Source: an uncultured Eubacteriales bacterium (GTDB lineage Bacteria > Bacillota > Clostridia > Oscillospirales > Oscillospiraceae). From it: 46,821 bases of DNA. The stretch spans positions 1 through 46,821 of the forward strand of contig UQZR01000021.1 of assembly GCA_900545585.1 (NCBI GenBank), written 5' to 3'. The translations under genes and the position numbers were made by a program. Shown here one piece after another: positions 7,946 through 16,018 of this stretch; the first letter of the stretch is position 1, and the number at the start of each line of letters is the position of its first letter. The notes under the pieces were generated by a model. It was not told the DNA's origin. It did no database searches and worked only from the letters and a program-made list of their open reading frames with translations.

Positions 7946-9195
7946 AAACTGTACAGCTGGCCATCGTGGGCGGCGGTCCCGCCGGACTGGCCGCCGCCGC
8001 AGCCGCCTACGACGCGGGTCTGCGGGATATCCTCATTCTGGAGCGCAGCGGCGAGCTGGGCGGCATCCTGAACCAGTGCATCCACGCGGGCTTTGGCCTG
8101 CACACCTTCCATCAGGAGCTCACCGGCCCCGAGTACGCCCAGCGCTATATCGACGCCGTACACGAGCGGGGCATCCCCGCCTGGACGGACTGCATGGTGC
8201 TGGACGTCACGCCGGACCGTGTGCTCACCGTCACCGGCCGCGCCGTAGGCTTGCAGCAGATCAGGGCGCAGGCGGTGGTGCTGGCCATGGGCTGCCGTGA
8301 GCGGCCCCGAGGCGCGCTGAACATCGCGGGCACCCGCCCCGCCGGCATCTGGTCGGCGGGCACCGCCCAGCGCATGGTGAACATGGAGGGCTATCTGCCC
8401 GGGCGGCAGGTGGTGATCCTCGGCTCCGGCGACATCGGCCTCATCATGGCCCGCCGCATGACGCTGGAGGGCGCGGAGGTCAAAGCCGTGGCGGAGGTCA
8501 TGCCCTATTCCGGCGGTCTGAAGCGCAACATCGTCCAGTGTCTGGACGATTTCGATATCCCCCTGTATCTGTCCACCACCGTGGTGGAGATCCACGGGCA
8601 GGAGCATCTCACCGGCGTGACGCTGGCGCAGGTGGACGACAAGCGCCTGCCCATCCCGGGTACGGAGCGGTACATCCCCTGCGACACCCTGCTGCTCAGC
8701 GTGGGTCTGCTTCCGGAGAATGAACTGACCCGTCAGGCGGGCGCGGCGCTGGACGCCGTCACCGGCGGCCCCGTGGTGGACGAAACGCTGGCCACCTCCC
8801 TGCCCGGCGTGTTCGCCTGCGGCAACGTGCTGCATGTCCACGATCTGGTGGACTTCGTCTCGCAGGAGGCGGCCGCCGCAGGCCGCAGCGCCGCCCGCTT
8901 CGTGCTGGAGGGCGCAGAGAGCGGCGACAGCATCCGGCTGGAGGGCAAAAACGGCGTGCGCTACACCGTGCCCCAATCCCTGCATCGGGGCGGCGGGCCG
9001 GTGACGGTGCGCTTCCGCGTAGGACAGCCCTACCGCAGCGCGGCGCTGTGCGCCTATGCGGGGGACACGCTGCTCAAACGCATCCCCAAGCGCATCCTGA
9101 CCCCCGGCGAAATGGAGAGCTTTCCCATTGACCCCGCTGCCATCCCCGACGGCGCGGACACCGTCACATTTGTGGTAGAGGAGGCGCAATCATGA
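7942..9195 (+). CDS. FAD/NAD(P)-dependent pyridine nucleotide-disulfide-type oxidoreductase
   Basis: This 417-residue protein has two dinucleotide-binding motifs: GGGPAGLAAAAAA near the N-terminus (FAD), and GSGDIGLIMARR around residues 155-166 (NAD(P)H). ATGCRERP-type and GNVLHVHDLVD segments close the FAD site. It is the second subunit of the GlpA-like / oxidoreductase / DUF1667 cassette and would transfer electrons between the iron-sulfur flavoprotein and a nicotinamide cofactor or another carrier. The start is set by the ATGA overlap with the upstream stop; upstream in-frame codons lie inside the preceding gene. It lacks a classical CxxC redox disulfide. It also overlaps the next gene by 4 bp. 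Confidence 0.85.
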   Translation: MKTVQLAIVGGGPAGLAAAAAAYDAGLRDILILERSGELGGILNQCIHAGFGLHTFHQELTGPEYAQRYIDAVHERGIPAWTDCMVLDVTPDRVLTVTGRAVGLQQIRAQAVVLAMGCRERPRGALNIAGTRPAGIWSAGTAQRMVNMEGYLPGRQVVILGSGDIGLIMARRMTLEGAEVKAVAEVMPYSGGLKRNIVQCLDDFDIPLYLSTTVVEIHGQEHLTGVTLAQVDDKRLPIPGTERYIPCDTLLLSVGLLPENELTRQAGAALDAVTGGPVVDETLATSLPGVFACGNVLHVHDLVDFVSQEAAAAGRSAARFVLEGAESGDSIRLEGKNGVRYTVPQSLHRGGGPVTVRFRVGQPYRSAALCAYAGDTLLKRIPKRILTPGEMESFPIDPAAIPDGADTVTFVVEEAQS

Positions 9196-9554
9196 AGCAG
9201 GAGCTGATCTGCATCGGCTGCCCCATGGGCTGCCAGCTCACCGCCGAAGTAGAAAACGGCGCGGTGACCTCCGTCACCGGCAACACCTGTCCCCGCGGCG
9301 ACGCCTACGCCCGCAGGGAGTGCGTTGCGCCGGTGCGCACCGTCACCGGTACCGTGGCCATCGAGGGCGCGGCCCTGCCGGTGCTGCCGGTCCGCACCAG
9401 CGGCGAGGTCCCCAAGACACAGGTCTTTGACGTGGCCCGCGCCCTCCGCACCGTCAAGGTCCAGGCCCCCATCGCCATCGGCGACGTGGTACTGCAAAAC
9501 GTCTGCGGCACCGGCGTGGACGTGGTGGCCGCCAAGAACATGGCGCGAACCTGA
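9192..9554 (+). CDS. DUF1667 protein, third subunit of the redox cassette
   Basis: This 120-residue protein begins MKQELICIGCPMGCQL, a CxxCxxxC arrangement near the N-terminus, and continues with NTCPRGDAYARRE, a fourth cysteine followed by the conserved PRG. DUF1667 proteins are encoded with GlpA-like dehydrogenases and the cysteines suggest an additional Fe-S or metal site; the function is not established. The ATGA overlap with the preceding gene fixes the start and implies coupled translation and a stoichiometric complex. A strong intrinsic terminator follows 22 bp after the stop. Confidence 0.85.
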   Translation: MKQELICIGCPMGCQLTAEVENGAVTSVTGNTCPRGDAYARRECVAPVRTVTGTVAIEGAALPVLPVRTSGEVPKTQVFDVARALRTVKVQAPIAIGDVVLQNVCGTGVDVVAAKNMART

Positions 9555-9575
9555 CCCTCGCCGTATGAGCGCAAA

Positions 9576-9612
9576 AAAAGAGACGCAGGCTTTCAGCCTG
9601 CGTCTCTTTTTC
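9576..9612 (+). terminator. intrinsic terminator of the redox cassette
   Basis: A perfect stem with arms around GAGACGCAGGC, 5-nt loop TTTCA, then TTTTT. The left arm is preceded by an A-run, so it may work in both directions. Confidence 0.88.
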
Positions 9613-9651
9613 GCTTGCGGATCTTGTATGAACAGGGCGAAAAAACGCCCA

Positions 9652-9683
9652 TAAAAAGCAAAACGCCACGCACATGGCGTGGT
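9652..9683 (-). terminator. intrinsic terminator of the 25-residue peptide gene
   Basis: In the minus direction CCACGC-CATGT-GCGTGG is followed by CGTTTTGCTTTTT. It lies 25 bp after the stop of the small gene at 9708-9785. Confidence 0.65.
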
Positions 9684-9707
9684 GGTCATCCTTTGTGGGT
9701 GGGACGT

Positions 9708-9785
9708 TTACCGCTCGCTGACCTGCTGCCGGCAGTCGCCGAAGATCATATCGTCCAGATCGCCCATGATCCAGTTGTTCATCAT
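9708..9785 (-). CDS. 25-residue acidic microprotein (unrecognised)
   Basis: This short frame has all the parts of a gene. A TTGCAA-17-TATACT promoter lies about 40-70 bp upstream, and an AAAGGAGC ribosome site lies 12-13 nt before the ATG. A 25-codon frame starts MMNNWIMGDLDDMIFGD, has a single Cys, and ends QVSER with TAA. An intrinsic terminator follows. The second ATG codon is an equally possible start. The peptide is acidic and amphipathic in its first half; no signal peptide or membrane helix is apparent. It is transcribed divergently from mnmG and convergently with the redox cassette. I do not recognise the family. It could also be a short regulatory RNA whose reading frame is incidental. 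Confidence 0.6.
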   Translation of the reverse strand: MMNNWIMGDLDDMIFGDCRQQVSER

Positions 9786-9824
9786 AACACTATCACGCTC
9801 CTTTCTTCATTTGATTACACAGAT

Positions 9825-9853
9825 AGTATATGCCGTTTTCATCCCCTTTGCAA
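9825..9853 (-). promoter_or_regulatory. promoter of the 25-residue peptide gene
   Basis: TTGCAA (complement of 9848-9853), exact 17-bp spacer, TATACT (complement of 9825-9830). Confidence 0.65.
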
Positions 9854-9934
9854 CCCCAATTTTATACATATCTCACAATTTGTATTTGCTATTTTTTGAT
9901 AGTTTGCACAATGGCACTTGCCGTCCATACCATA

Positions 9935-9940
9935 TATAAT
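9935..9940 (+). promoter_or_regulatory. -10 element of mnmG
   Basis: Perfect TATAAT, 49 bp upstream of the mnmG ATG. No convincing -35 lies at 16-18 bp, so the promoter may be weak or activator dependent. The remainder of 9854-9988 shows no gene. Confidence 0.4.
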
Positions 9941-9988
9941 GACTGCATACCATCGGTTGATAAGGTACGAACGTATTGGGGATATACT

Positions 9989-11872
9989 ATGAGAGAGTTT
10001 CACGCCGGAACATTTGACATCGCCGTCATCGGCGCCGGACATGCCGGCATCGAGGCGGCGCTGGCGGCGGCGCGTCTGGGCATGCGCACCGTCTGCTTCA
10101 CCATCGATCTGGACGCGGTAGGCAACATGCCCTGCAACCCCGCCATCGGCGGTACCGGCAAGGGTCATCTGGTGCGGGAGCTGGACGCTCTGGGCGGCGA
10201 GATGGCCCGTGCGGCGGACCGCGCCTGCATCCAGTACCGCATGCTCAACCGTGCCAAAGGCCCCGCCGTCTGGTCCCTGCGGGCTCAGGCGGACCGCCGG
10301 AAATATCAGCAGGTAATGAAGCACACACTGGAGCGGCAGGAGAACCTGACCCTGCGTCAGGCGGAGGTAACGGAGATCCGCTGTGAGGATGGCCGCGTGG
10401 CCGCCGTGGTGCTGCGCACCGGCGCGGTATTCACCGTCCGCGCCGCCATCCTCTGCACCGGCACATACCTGACGGGCCGCACCATCGTGGGCGAGTGCAT
10501 CGAGTCCTCCGGCCCCGACGGCATGCACGCCGCCAACGCCCTGACGGCCAGCCTGCTGGCACTGGGCCTGCCCCTGCGCCGGTTCAAGACCGGCACGCCG
10601 CCGCGGGTGAACCGCCGCAGCATCGACTTTTCCAAAATGGAGATACAGGAGGGCGACCCCGCCCCCCTGCCCTTCAGCTTCACCACGGCCCAGCCGCCGG
10701 AGAACCGCGCCGTGTGCTACCTGACGTACACCAACGCCGAGACGCACCGCATCATCCGCGAGAATCTGGGCCGCAGCCCCATCTACTCCGGCGTCATCGA
10801 GGGCGTCGGCCCCCGCTACTGCCCGTCCATCGAGACGAAGATCGTCCGCTTTGCGGACAAGCCCCGCCACCAGCTGTTCATCGAGCCCATGGGGCTGGAC
10901 ACCGAGGAGATGTACATTCAGGGATTCTCCTCCTCCATGCCGGAGGAGGTGCAGCTTCAGATGCTCCACAGCGTGGCCGGACTGGAGCACGCGGAGATGA
11001 TGCGCCCCGCCTACGCCATCGAGTACGATTGCATCGATCCACTGGCCCTGCGGCCCACGCTGGAGGTCAAGACCGTCTCCGGTCTGTACGGCGCGGGACA
11101 GTTCAACGGCTCCTCCGGCTATGAGGAGGCGGCGGCCCAGGGCTTCGTGGCCGGTGTCAACGCGGCCCTGGCCCTGAAGGGCCAGCCCCCCATGCTCCTC
11201 AAGCGCAGCGAGAGCTACATCGGCACTCTTATCGACGATTTGGTGACCAAGGGCACTCAGGAGCCGTACCGCATGATGACCTCCCGCTCCGAGTACCGGC
11301 TGGTGCTGCGGCAGGACAACGCCGACCAGCGTCTGTGTCCCATTGGCCATCGCATCGGCCTGGTGTCCGATGCGCGGCTTCAGGCCGTGGAGGAGAAGTA
11401 CGCCGCCGTAGAGCGGGAGATCATGCGCCTGACCCACACCGGCGTGGCCGGCAGCGACGCCCTCAACGCCCTGCTGACAGCCCGCGGCACCGCACCGGTA
11501 GCCGACGGTGCGCGGCTCATCGACCTGCTGCGCCGTCCGCAGGTGTCCTACGATGACCTGCGCCCCTTCGATCCTGCCGCGCCGGAGCTTCCCGGGGCGG
11601 TGCGGGAGCAGGTGGAAATATCCGTCAAATACGAGGGCTATATCCGCCGCCAGCAGCGGCAGGTGGAGGACTTCGAGCAGCTGGAAAAGCACGCCCTCCC
11701 CGACCGCATGGATTACAGTGCCATACAGGGCCTGCGTCTGGAGGCGCGGGAGAAGCTGGACGCGGTGCGTCCCCTGAATCTGGGGCAGGCCAGCCGCATC
11801 TCCGGTGTCTCACCGGCGGACGTGGGCGCACTGATGATCTGGCTCCAGACCCATCGAGATAAGGAGGAATGA
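9989..11872 (+). CDS. mnmG: tRNA uridine-5-carboxymethylaminomethyl(34) synthesis protein MnmG
   Basis: This 627-residue protein is of normal length for MnmG (GidA). It opens with the FAD-binding motif IGAGHAGIEAALAAARLG. The family signatures follow: NPAIGGTGKGHLVRELDALGG, the Cys-containing ILCTGTYLTG, RFKTGTPPRV and GQFNGSSGYEEAAAQG. With MnmE it installs the aminomethyl/carboxymethylaminomethyl group at U34 of certain tRNAs, using FAD and 5,10-methylene-THF. The ATG at 9989 was chosen over longer versions because the conserved N-terminus begins there and GGGGAT lies upstream. It normally neighbours mnmE, rsmG or parA; here murT follows 2 bp after the stop, so mnmG-murT-gatD is one operon. 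mnmE is not in the window. Confidence 0.96.
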   Translation: MREFHAGTFDIAVIGAGHAGIEAALAAARLGMRTVCFTIDLDAVGNMPCNPAIGGTGKGHLVRELDALGGEMARAADRACIQYRMLNRAKGPAVWSLRAQADRRKYQQVMKHTLERQENLTLRQAEVTEIRCEDGRVAAVVLRTGAVFTVRAAILCTGTYLTGRTIVGECIESSGPDGMHAANALTASLLALGLPLRRFKTGTPPRVNRRSIDFSKMEIQEGDPAPLPFSFTTAQPPENRAVCYLTYTNAETHRIIRENLGRSPIYSGVIEGVGPRYCPSIETKIVRFADKPRHQLFIEPMGLDTEEMYIQGFSSSMPEEVQLQMLHSVAGLEHAEMMRPAYAIEYDCIDPLALRPTLEVKTVSGLYGAGQFNGSSGYEEAAAQGFVAGVNAALALKGQPPMLLKRSESYIGTLIDDLVTKGTQEPYRMMTSRSEYRLVLRQDNADQRLCPIGHRIGLVSDARLQAVEEKYAAVEREIMRLTHTGVAGSDALNALLTARGTAPVADGARLIDLLRRPQVSYDDLRPFDPAAPELPGAVREQVEISVKYEGYIRRQQRQVEDFEQLEKHALPDRMDYSAIQGLRLEAREKLDAVRPLNLGQASRISGVSPADVGALMIWLQTHRDKEE

Positions 11873-11874
11873 CC

Positions 11875-13257
11875 ATGGGTAAACTGCGATTTCTCTTTGC
11901 GCTGTGGATGGCCAAGCTGTCCATCCCCGCGCTGAAGATCACTCACCACAACGGCACGGACTTCCCCGGCAGCCTTGCCGTCAGGCTGTGCCCCGACTTT
12001 CTGCGCTACGTGGGCAAGCCCAAAACCATCGTGGCCGTCACCGGCACCAACGGCAAGACCACGGTGTCCAACATGCTCAACGACATTCTGGAGGCCGGCG
12101 GCCGCCGCGTGCTGAACAACCGCGCCGGCAGCAACATCGTCTCCGGCGTGTCCACCGCCTTTATCCGGAACTGCGACCTGCTGGGCCGCGTGAAAAAGTG
12201 CGACATGGCGGTGCTGGAGGTAGACGAGCGCTCCGCCCCCAGAATTTACCCCTACGTGAAGCCGGACTACATCGTGGTCACCAATCTGTTCCGCGACTCC
12301 ATCATGCGCAACGCCCACCCAGGCTACATCGCGGACATCCTGACCCGCTCCTTCCCCAAATCGTCCAAGCTGATTTTGAATGCCGACGATCTGATCTCCT
12401 GCTCCGTGGCGCCGGAGAACCCCCGGGTCTACTTCGGCATCGACCGCCTGCCCACCGATGTGACGGCGTGCGAGAACCTGCTGAACGACATGCGCATCTG
12501 CCCCCGCTGCGCCGGTCCGCTGCGCTATGAGTACCGCCGCTACCACCACATCGGCCGCGCCGTCTGCGAAAACTGCGGCTTCCACTCCCCGGACTGTGAC
12601 TATCTGGCCACCTGCGTGGACGTGGCGGGCCGCACCATGACCCTCCGCGAGGGCGGGCAGGACTACCCCTACACCCTGATCGCCGACAGCATCCACAACA
12701 TCTACAACATGGTGACGGTCATCGCCGTCCTGCGCCAGCTGGGCTGGTCCCACGCCGACATCGAGCAGCGCCTGTCCCGGGTAAAAGTGCTGGCCTCCCG
12801 CCTGTCGGAGGAGAAGATCGGCGGCGTCAATGTGATCATGCAGATGTCCAAGGACAAAAACGCCCTGGCCTGCTCCCGCAACTTTGACTACATCCGCTCC
12901 AAGCCCGGGAAGAAGGAGCTGCTGGTGATGATGAACTGCATGGGCGTGGCGAAGAGCTGGTCGGAAAACCCCAGCTGGATGTACGACACGGACTTCGAGT
13001 TCCTGAACAGCGACGATGTGACCTGCCTGGTCTGCGCCGGTCCCCGTGCCTACGACTACCGGCTGCGGCTGCTTCTGGCCGGTATCCCCGATGAAAAGAT
13101 ACGGCTGGAGGAGGACGAGTTCGCGGCGCTGAAGCTGCTTCCCCTGCGCTCCGGCGATGACGTGTATATCCTCTACGGCGTGGACGGTATGCCGCTGGCG
13201 TTCCGCGTAAAGGCGAAGCTGAAGGAGATGCTGCTGGCAAAGGAGGATGGACAATGA
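11875..13257 (+). CDS. murT: lipid II isoglutaminyl synthase subunit MurT
   Basis: This 460-residue Mur-ligase-like protein has the ATP-binding P-loop GTNGKTT (about 57-63). An inserted zinc ribbon follows, with CPRC at about 207-210 and CENC at about 230-233, which separates MurT from MurC-F. A DUF1727 C-terminal domain carries SWMYDTDFE and RAYDYRLRLLLAGI. MurT phosphorylates the alpha-carboxylate of D-Glu in lipid II and, with ammonia from GatD, makes D-isoglutamine at the membrane-facing step of peptidoglycan synthesis. The second ATG was chosen because AGGAGG ends 7 nt before it; an ATG at 11869 would sit on the ribosome site. It overlaps the gatD-like gene by 4 bp. Its presumed partner lacks the glutaminase residues. 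Confidence 0.93.
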   Translation: MGKLRFLFALWMAKLSIPALKITHHNGTDFPGSLAVRLCPDFLRYVGKPKTIVAVTGTNGKTTVSNMLNDILEAGGRRVLNNRAGSNIVSGVSTAFIRNCDLLGRVKKCDMAVLEVDERSAPRIYPYVKPDYIVVTNLFRDSIMRNAHPGYIADILTRSFPKSSKLILNADDLISCSVAPENPRVYFGIDRLPTDVTACENLLNDMRICPRCAGPLRYEYRRYHHIGRAVCENCGFHSPDCDYLATCVDVAGRTMTLREGGQDYPYTLIADSIHNIYNMVTVIAVLRQLGWSHADIEQRLSRVKVLASRLSEEKIGGVNVIMQMSKDKNALACSRNFDYIRSKPGKKELLVMMNCMGVAKSWSENPSWMYDTDFEFLNSDDVTCLVCAGPRAYDYRLRLLLAGIPDEKIRLEEDEFAALKLLPLRSGDDVYILYGVDGMPLAFRVKAKLKEMLLAKEDGQ

Positions 13258-13967
13258 GAGCTGAAATTCTGTTTCCGGAGGTCTGCAACCTCTACGGCGA
13301 CCTGCAAAACGTGTACTACCTCCGGCGCTGCTGCCCCTCGCTGGAGATCGTGGAAACGGATCTCCACAGCCGTCCCCGCTTTCTGGACGGAGAGGTAACG
13401 CTGGTGTTCATGGGCAGCACCACCGAGCAGGGCCTGCGCCTGGCTGCCGATGCCCTGCGGCCCTACGCTGCGGACATCGCTGCCCGCGTGGACGCGGGCC
13501 AGCTGCTGCTTCTCACCGGCAACGCCCTGGACGTGTTCGGTCAGGCCATCGAAAGCGACAGCGCCGACACCATTGAGGGCCTGGGCCTCCTGCCCTGCCG
13601 CGCCCGTTACCAGATGATGAAGCGCCACAACAGCTTCTTCCTGGGCTCTTTCGAGGACATGGACGTGGTGGGCTTCAAAAGCCTGTTCGGCCACAGCTAC
13701 GATGCGCCGGAGCGGGACGGCTGGTTCCGCGTCACCCGCGGCGTAGGCCGGAACCCTGACACGCCGCTGGAGGGCTACCGCCGCGGCGGCCTGATGGCCA
13801 CATACCTCATTGGCCCGCTTCTGATTTTGAACCCGCCGCTGTGCAAGTGGCTGCTGCGCCGGATGAACGCCCCCTCCGATGCCCTGGCCTTTGAGGAGGC
13901 CGCCATGGCCAGCTACGAAAAGCGTGTGGCGGAGTTCCGGCAGGAAAGCCGCAATTACCTCTATTGA
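13254..13967 (+). CDS. GatD-like amidotransferase subunit with degenerate active site
   Basis: This 237-residue protein stands in the gatD position, overlapping murT by 4 bp (ATGA). It keeps the GatD framework: N-terminal NLYGDLQN, EGLGLLP after the elbow region, MATYLIGPLL near the C-terminus. The nucleophile elbow, normally like TICGGYQFLG with the catalytic Cys, reads LLTGNALDVFG (residues 86-96) and has no Cys. The histidine of the usual GTYLHGP motif is Ile186 (YLIGP). The NHxGR segment is SLFGHS. Both catalytic dyad residues are therefore replaced, and ordinary glutaminase activity is not expected. It may be a structural pseudo-enzyme for MurT, with free ammonia or another donor. The frame is intact, in normal context and with neighbour-like codon use, so this is unlikely to be random decay. 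Confidence 0.85.
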   Translation: MRAEILFPEVCNLYGDLQNVYYLRRCCPSLEIVETDLHSRPRFLDGEVTLVFMGSTTEQGLRLAADALRPYAADIAARVDAGQLLLLTGNALDVFGQAIESDSADTIEGLGLLPCRARYQMMKRHNSFFLGSFEDMDVVGFKSLFGHSYDAPERDGWFRVTRGVGRNPDTPLEGYRRGGLMATYLIGPLLILNPPLCKWLLRRMNAPSDALAFEEAAMASYEKRVAEFRQESRNYLY

Positions 13968-14022
13968 GCCGCGCACACCCGCTCAACGCGCAGAAGCCTC
14001 CCCTGCGTCCCCCAAAAAGCGC

Positions 14023-14054
14023 AAAAAAGAACCGCCCGCGGGCGGTTCTTTTTT
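14023..14054. terminator. bidirectional intrinsic terminator
   Basis: GAACCGCC-CGCG-GGCGGTTC with A6 on the left and T6 on the right, between the convergent gatD-like gene and the small ATPase gene. It serves both strands. Confidence 0.88.
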
Positions 14055-14070
14055 ATCGTTTTCAGCCGGC

Positions 14071-14481
14071 TCAGATGTACTGGCGCATGCCCTCGGTGGC
14101 CACGTCCTCATCGGCGCTGACGGTGACGGTGAACTTCACCTCGTTCTCCTCGCTGAAGCGGTCCAGCCAGTGCAGGAACTTCTCCACAGCCTGCCAGTCG
14201 CTGCTGCCGGCGATCTTGCACAGGTTATCCACGAACACATGGGAAATATCAAAATTGCCCGCGTACATACCGCACAGGAAGCCCCGCAGGCAGTCAAAAG
14301 AATCCACATTGTAGTCGCTGGCGTTGACCAGACGGACGTTATAGCTGATGTCGTAGGTCATGTCGCGGCTTGGCTCGATGCACACAACGCTGCCGCTTTC
14401 AGAGTCCACGCTGGCATGGATCAGCTCGATGAGCTGCTTCGTCTTACCTGCACCGTTCGCGCCCATGATCAGTCTAACCAT
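14071..14481 (-). CDS. small P-loop ATP-binding protein
   Basis: This 136-residue cytosolic protein has a clear Walker A motif at its N-terminus, GANGAGKT (residues 7-14), and a plausible Walker B strand ISHVFVDN at about residue 80. It is too short for a complete ABC or RecA ATPase and shows no further domain. I recognise it only as a conserved-looking P-loop protein of unknown role. The ATG is preceded by CAAAGGAGTGATTTCTT. It is monocistronic, with an extended -10 promoter and the shared terminator. It lies between the cell-wall operon and pgi, which does not suggest a function. Confidence 0.8.
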   Translation of the reverse strand: MVRLIMGANGAGKTKQLIELIHASVDSESGSVVCIEPSRDMTYDISYNVRLVNASDYNVDSFDCLRGFLCGMYAGNFDISHVFVDNLCKIAGSSDWQAVEKFLHWLDRFSEENEVKFTVTVSADEDVATEGMRQYI

Positions 14482-14534
14482 AAGAAATCACTCCTTTGTC
14501 ATAGTGGAGCTGGCTTTACTCCTGCTTGTAGCAT

Positions 14535-14543
14535 ATCATACCA
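14535..14543 (-). promoter_or_regulatory. extended -10 promoter of the small ATPase gene
   Basis: TGGTATGAT on the minus strand (extended -10, TGn plus TATGAT). No good -35 was found. Confidence 0.45.
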
Positions 14544-14594
14544 ACGGGAAAATAGCAACGGAAAAAAACCGGCCCCTTTTTTGGTCAAAACGCC

Positions 14595-15932
14595 TTAGCG
14601 GCCCAGCTTGGCCAGCAGTGCGGCCCGCATCTCCTCGTACCCCGGCTTGCCCAGCAGGGCAAACATGTTCTTCTTATAGGCCTCCACACCCGGCTGGTCG
14701 AAGGGATTCACATCCAGCAGATAGCCGCTGAGACCGCAGGCATACTCGAAGAAGTAGATAAGCTGGCCCATCGCCTTTTCGTCCAGCCCGTCGGTGTACA
14801 GTGTGACGTTGGGCACGCCGCCCTCCACATGGGCCAGCAGGGTACCGTCCATGGCCTGCTCGCGGATGAAGTCCATGCTCTTTCCCGCCAGGAAGTTCAG
14901 GCCGTCGCCGTCCGTCTCGTCGTAGGGCACGGGATTCTCGTGCCGGGAAGCACCAAAGCGCACCACCGTCTCAAAGAGGTGCCGCTCGCCCTGCTGGATA
15001 TACTGGCCCATGGAGTGCAGATCGGCGGTGAACTCCACGCTGGCGGGGAACAGGCCCTTGCCCTCCTTGCCCTCGGACTCGCCGTACAGCTGCTTCCACC
15101 ACTCGGCCATGAACCGGAAGCAGGGCTCATACGCCGCCAGGATCTCGATCTTCTTGCCGGTGCGGTACATCTCGTACCGCGCACCGGCATACTGCCACGC
15201 AGGATTGGCGTCCATCTCCGCCGCGGTGCAGATGTCCATCATCTCCCGCGCACCGGCCATCAGCGCCTCGATGTCGATGCCCGCCACGGCGATGGGCAGC
15301 AGGCCCACGGCCGTCAGCACGCTGTACCGGCCGCCCACCTCGTCGGGCACCACAAAGGTCTCATAGCCCTTGGCGTCCGCCAGCGCCTTCAGTGCGCCTC
15401 TGTGGCGGTCGGTGGTGGCGTAGATGCGCTTGGCCGCGCCGTCTGCGCCGTACTTCTTCTCCAGCATCTCGCGGAAGAAGCGGAAGGCCACCGCCGGCTC
15501 CGTGGTGGTGCCGGATTTGGAGATGACGTTGACGGAGAAGTCCACGCCGTCCAGCAGCTCCACGATCTCGCTCATATAATCGGAGGAAAGCCCGTTGCCC
15601 ACGAAGTAAATGTTGGGCGTTTCCTTCTTTTTCAGGTTGTAGTTGGGCGACCGCAGGCACTCGATGACGCCCCGCGCCCCCAGATAGGAGCCGCCGATGC
15701 CGATGACCACCAGCGCCTGGGAGTCCGCCTGAATGCGCTTGGCCGCGGCCTGGATGCGGGCGAACTCCTCCTTGTCGTAGTCCTGCGGCAGGCGTACCCA
15801 GCCGGTGAATTCGCCGCCTGCGCCGTCCCCCTTCTGCAAATGGTCATGAGCGATGCGCAGACGGGGCGCCAGCGCCGCCTCATAGGGCAGCGGGATAAAG
15901 CTCTTGCAGCTGTTCAGGTCCACTCGGATCAT
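14595..15932 (-). CDS. pgi: glucose-6-phosphate isomerase
   Basis: This 445-residue protein has the length of the compact Firmicutes Pgi. It shows GIGGSYLGARG, the phosphate-binding loop ISKSGTTTEP, VPDEVGGRYSVLTAVG (family signature 1), and the ADLHSMGQYIQQG region with the catalytic His. It interconverts glucose-6-phosphate and fructose-6-phosphate in the cytosol. The ATG has AAGGAGGAATGACAT upstream. It is monocistronic with its own promoter. No clear terminator is visible in the 113 bp before the next gene. Confidence 0.96.
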   Translation of the reverse strand: MIRVDLNSCKSFIPLPYEAALAPRLRIAHDHLQKGDGAGGEFTGWVRLPQDYDKEEFARIQAAAKRIQADSQALVVIGIGGSYLGARGVIECLRSPNYNLKKKETPNIYFVGNGLSSDYMSEIVELLDGVDFSVNVISKSGTTTEPAVAFRFFREMLEKKYGADGAAKRIYATTDRHRGALKALADAKGYETFVVPDEVGGRYSVLTAVGLLPIAVAGIDIEALMAGAREMMDICTAAEMDANPAWQYAGARYEMYRTGKKIEILAAYEPCFRFMAEWWKQLYGESEGKEGKGLFPASVEFTADLHSMGQYIQQGERHLFETVVRFGASRHENPVPYDETDGDGLNFLAGKSMDFIREQAMDGTLLAHVEGGVPNVTLYTDGLDEKAMGQLIYFFEYACGLSGYLLDVNPFDQPGVEAYKKNMFALLGKPGYEEMRAALLAKLGR

Positions 15933-15975
15933 ATGTCATTCCTCCTTGGTAAAGTCCGATCTTTTTCGTACTCGT

Positions 15976-16004
15976 ATCTTACAACGATTGCGCCCAAATT
16001 ACAA
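15976..16004 (-). promoter_or_regulatory. promoter of pgi
   Basis: TTGTAA (complement of 15999-16004), 17-bp spacer, TAAGAT (complement of 15976-15981), with TG just before the -10. Confidence 0.6.
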
Positions 16005-16018
16005 GGGAAAAAGGGCGC

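Noticed and set aside
9830..9988. Longer N-terminus for MnmG
   Set aside because: The extension crosses the promoter region and has no ribosome site; the family N-terminus starts at 9989.
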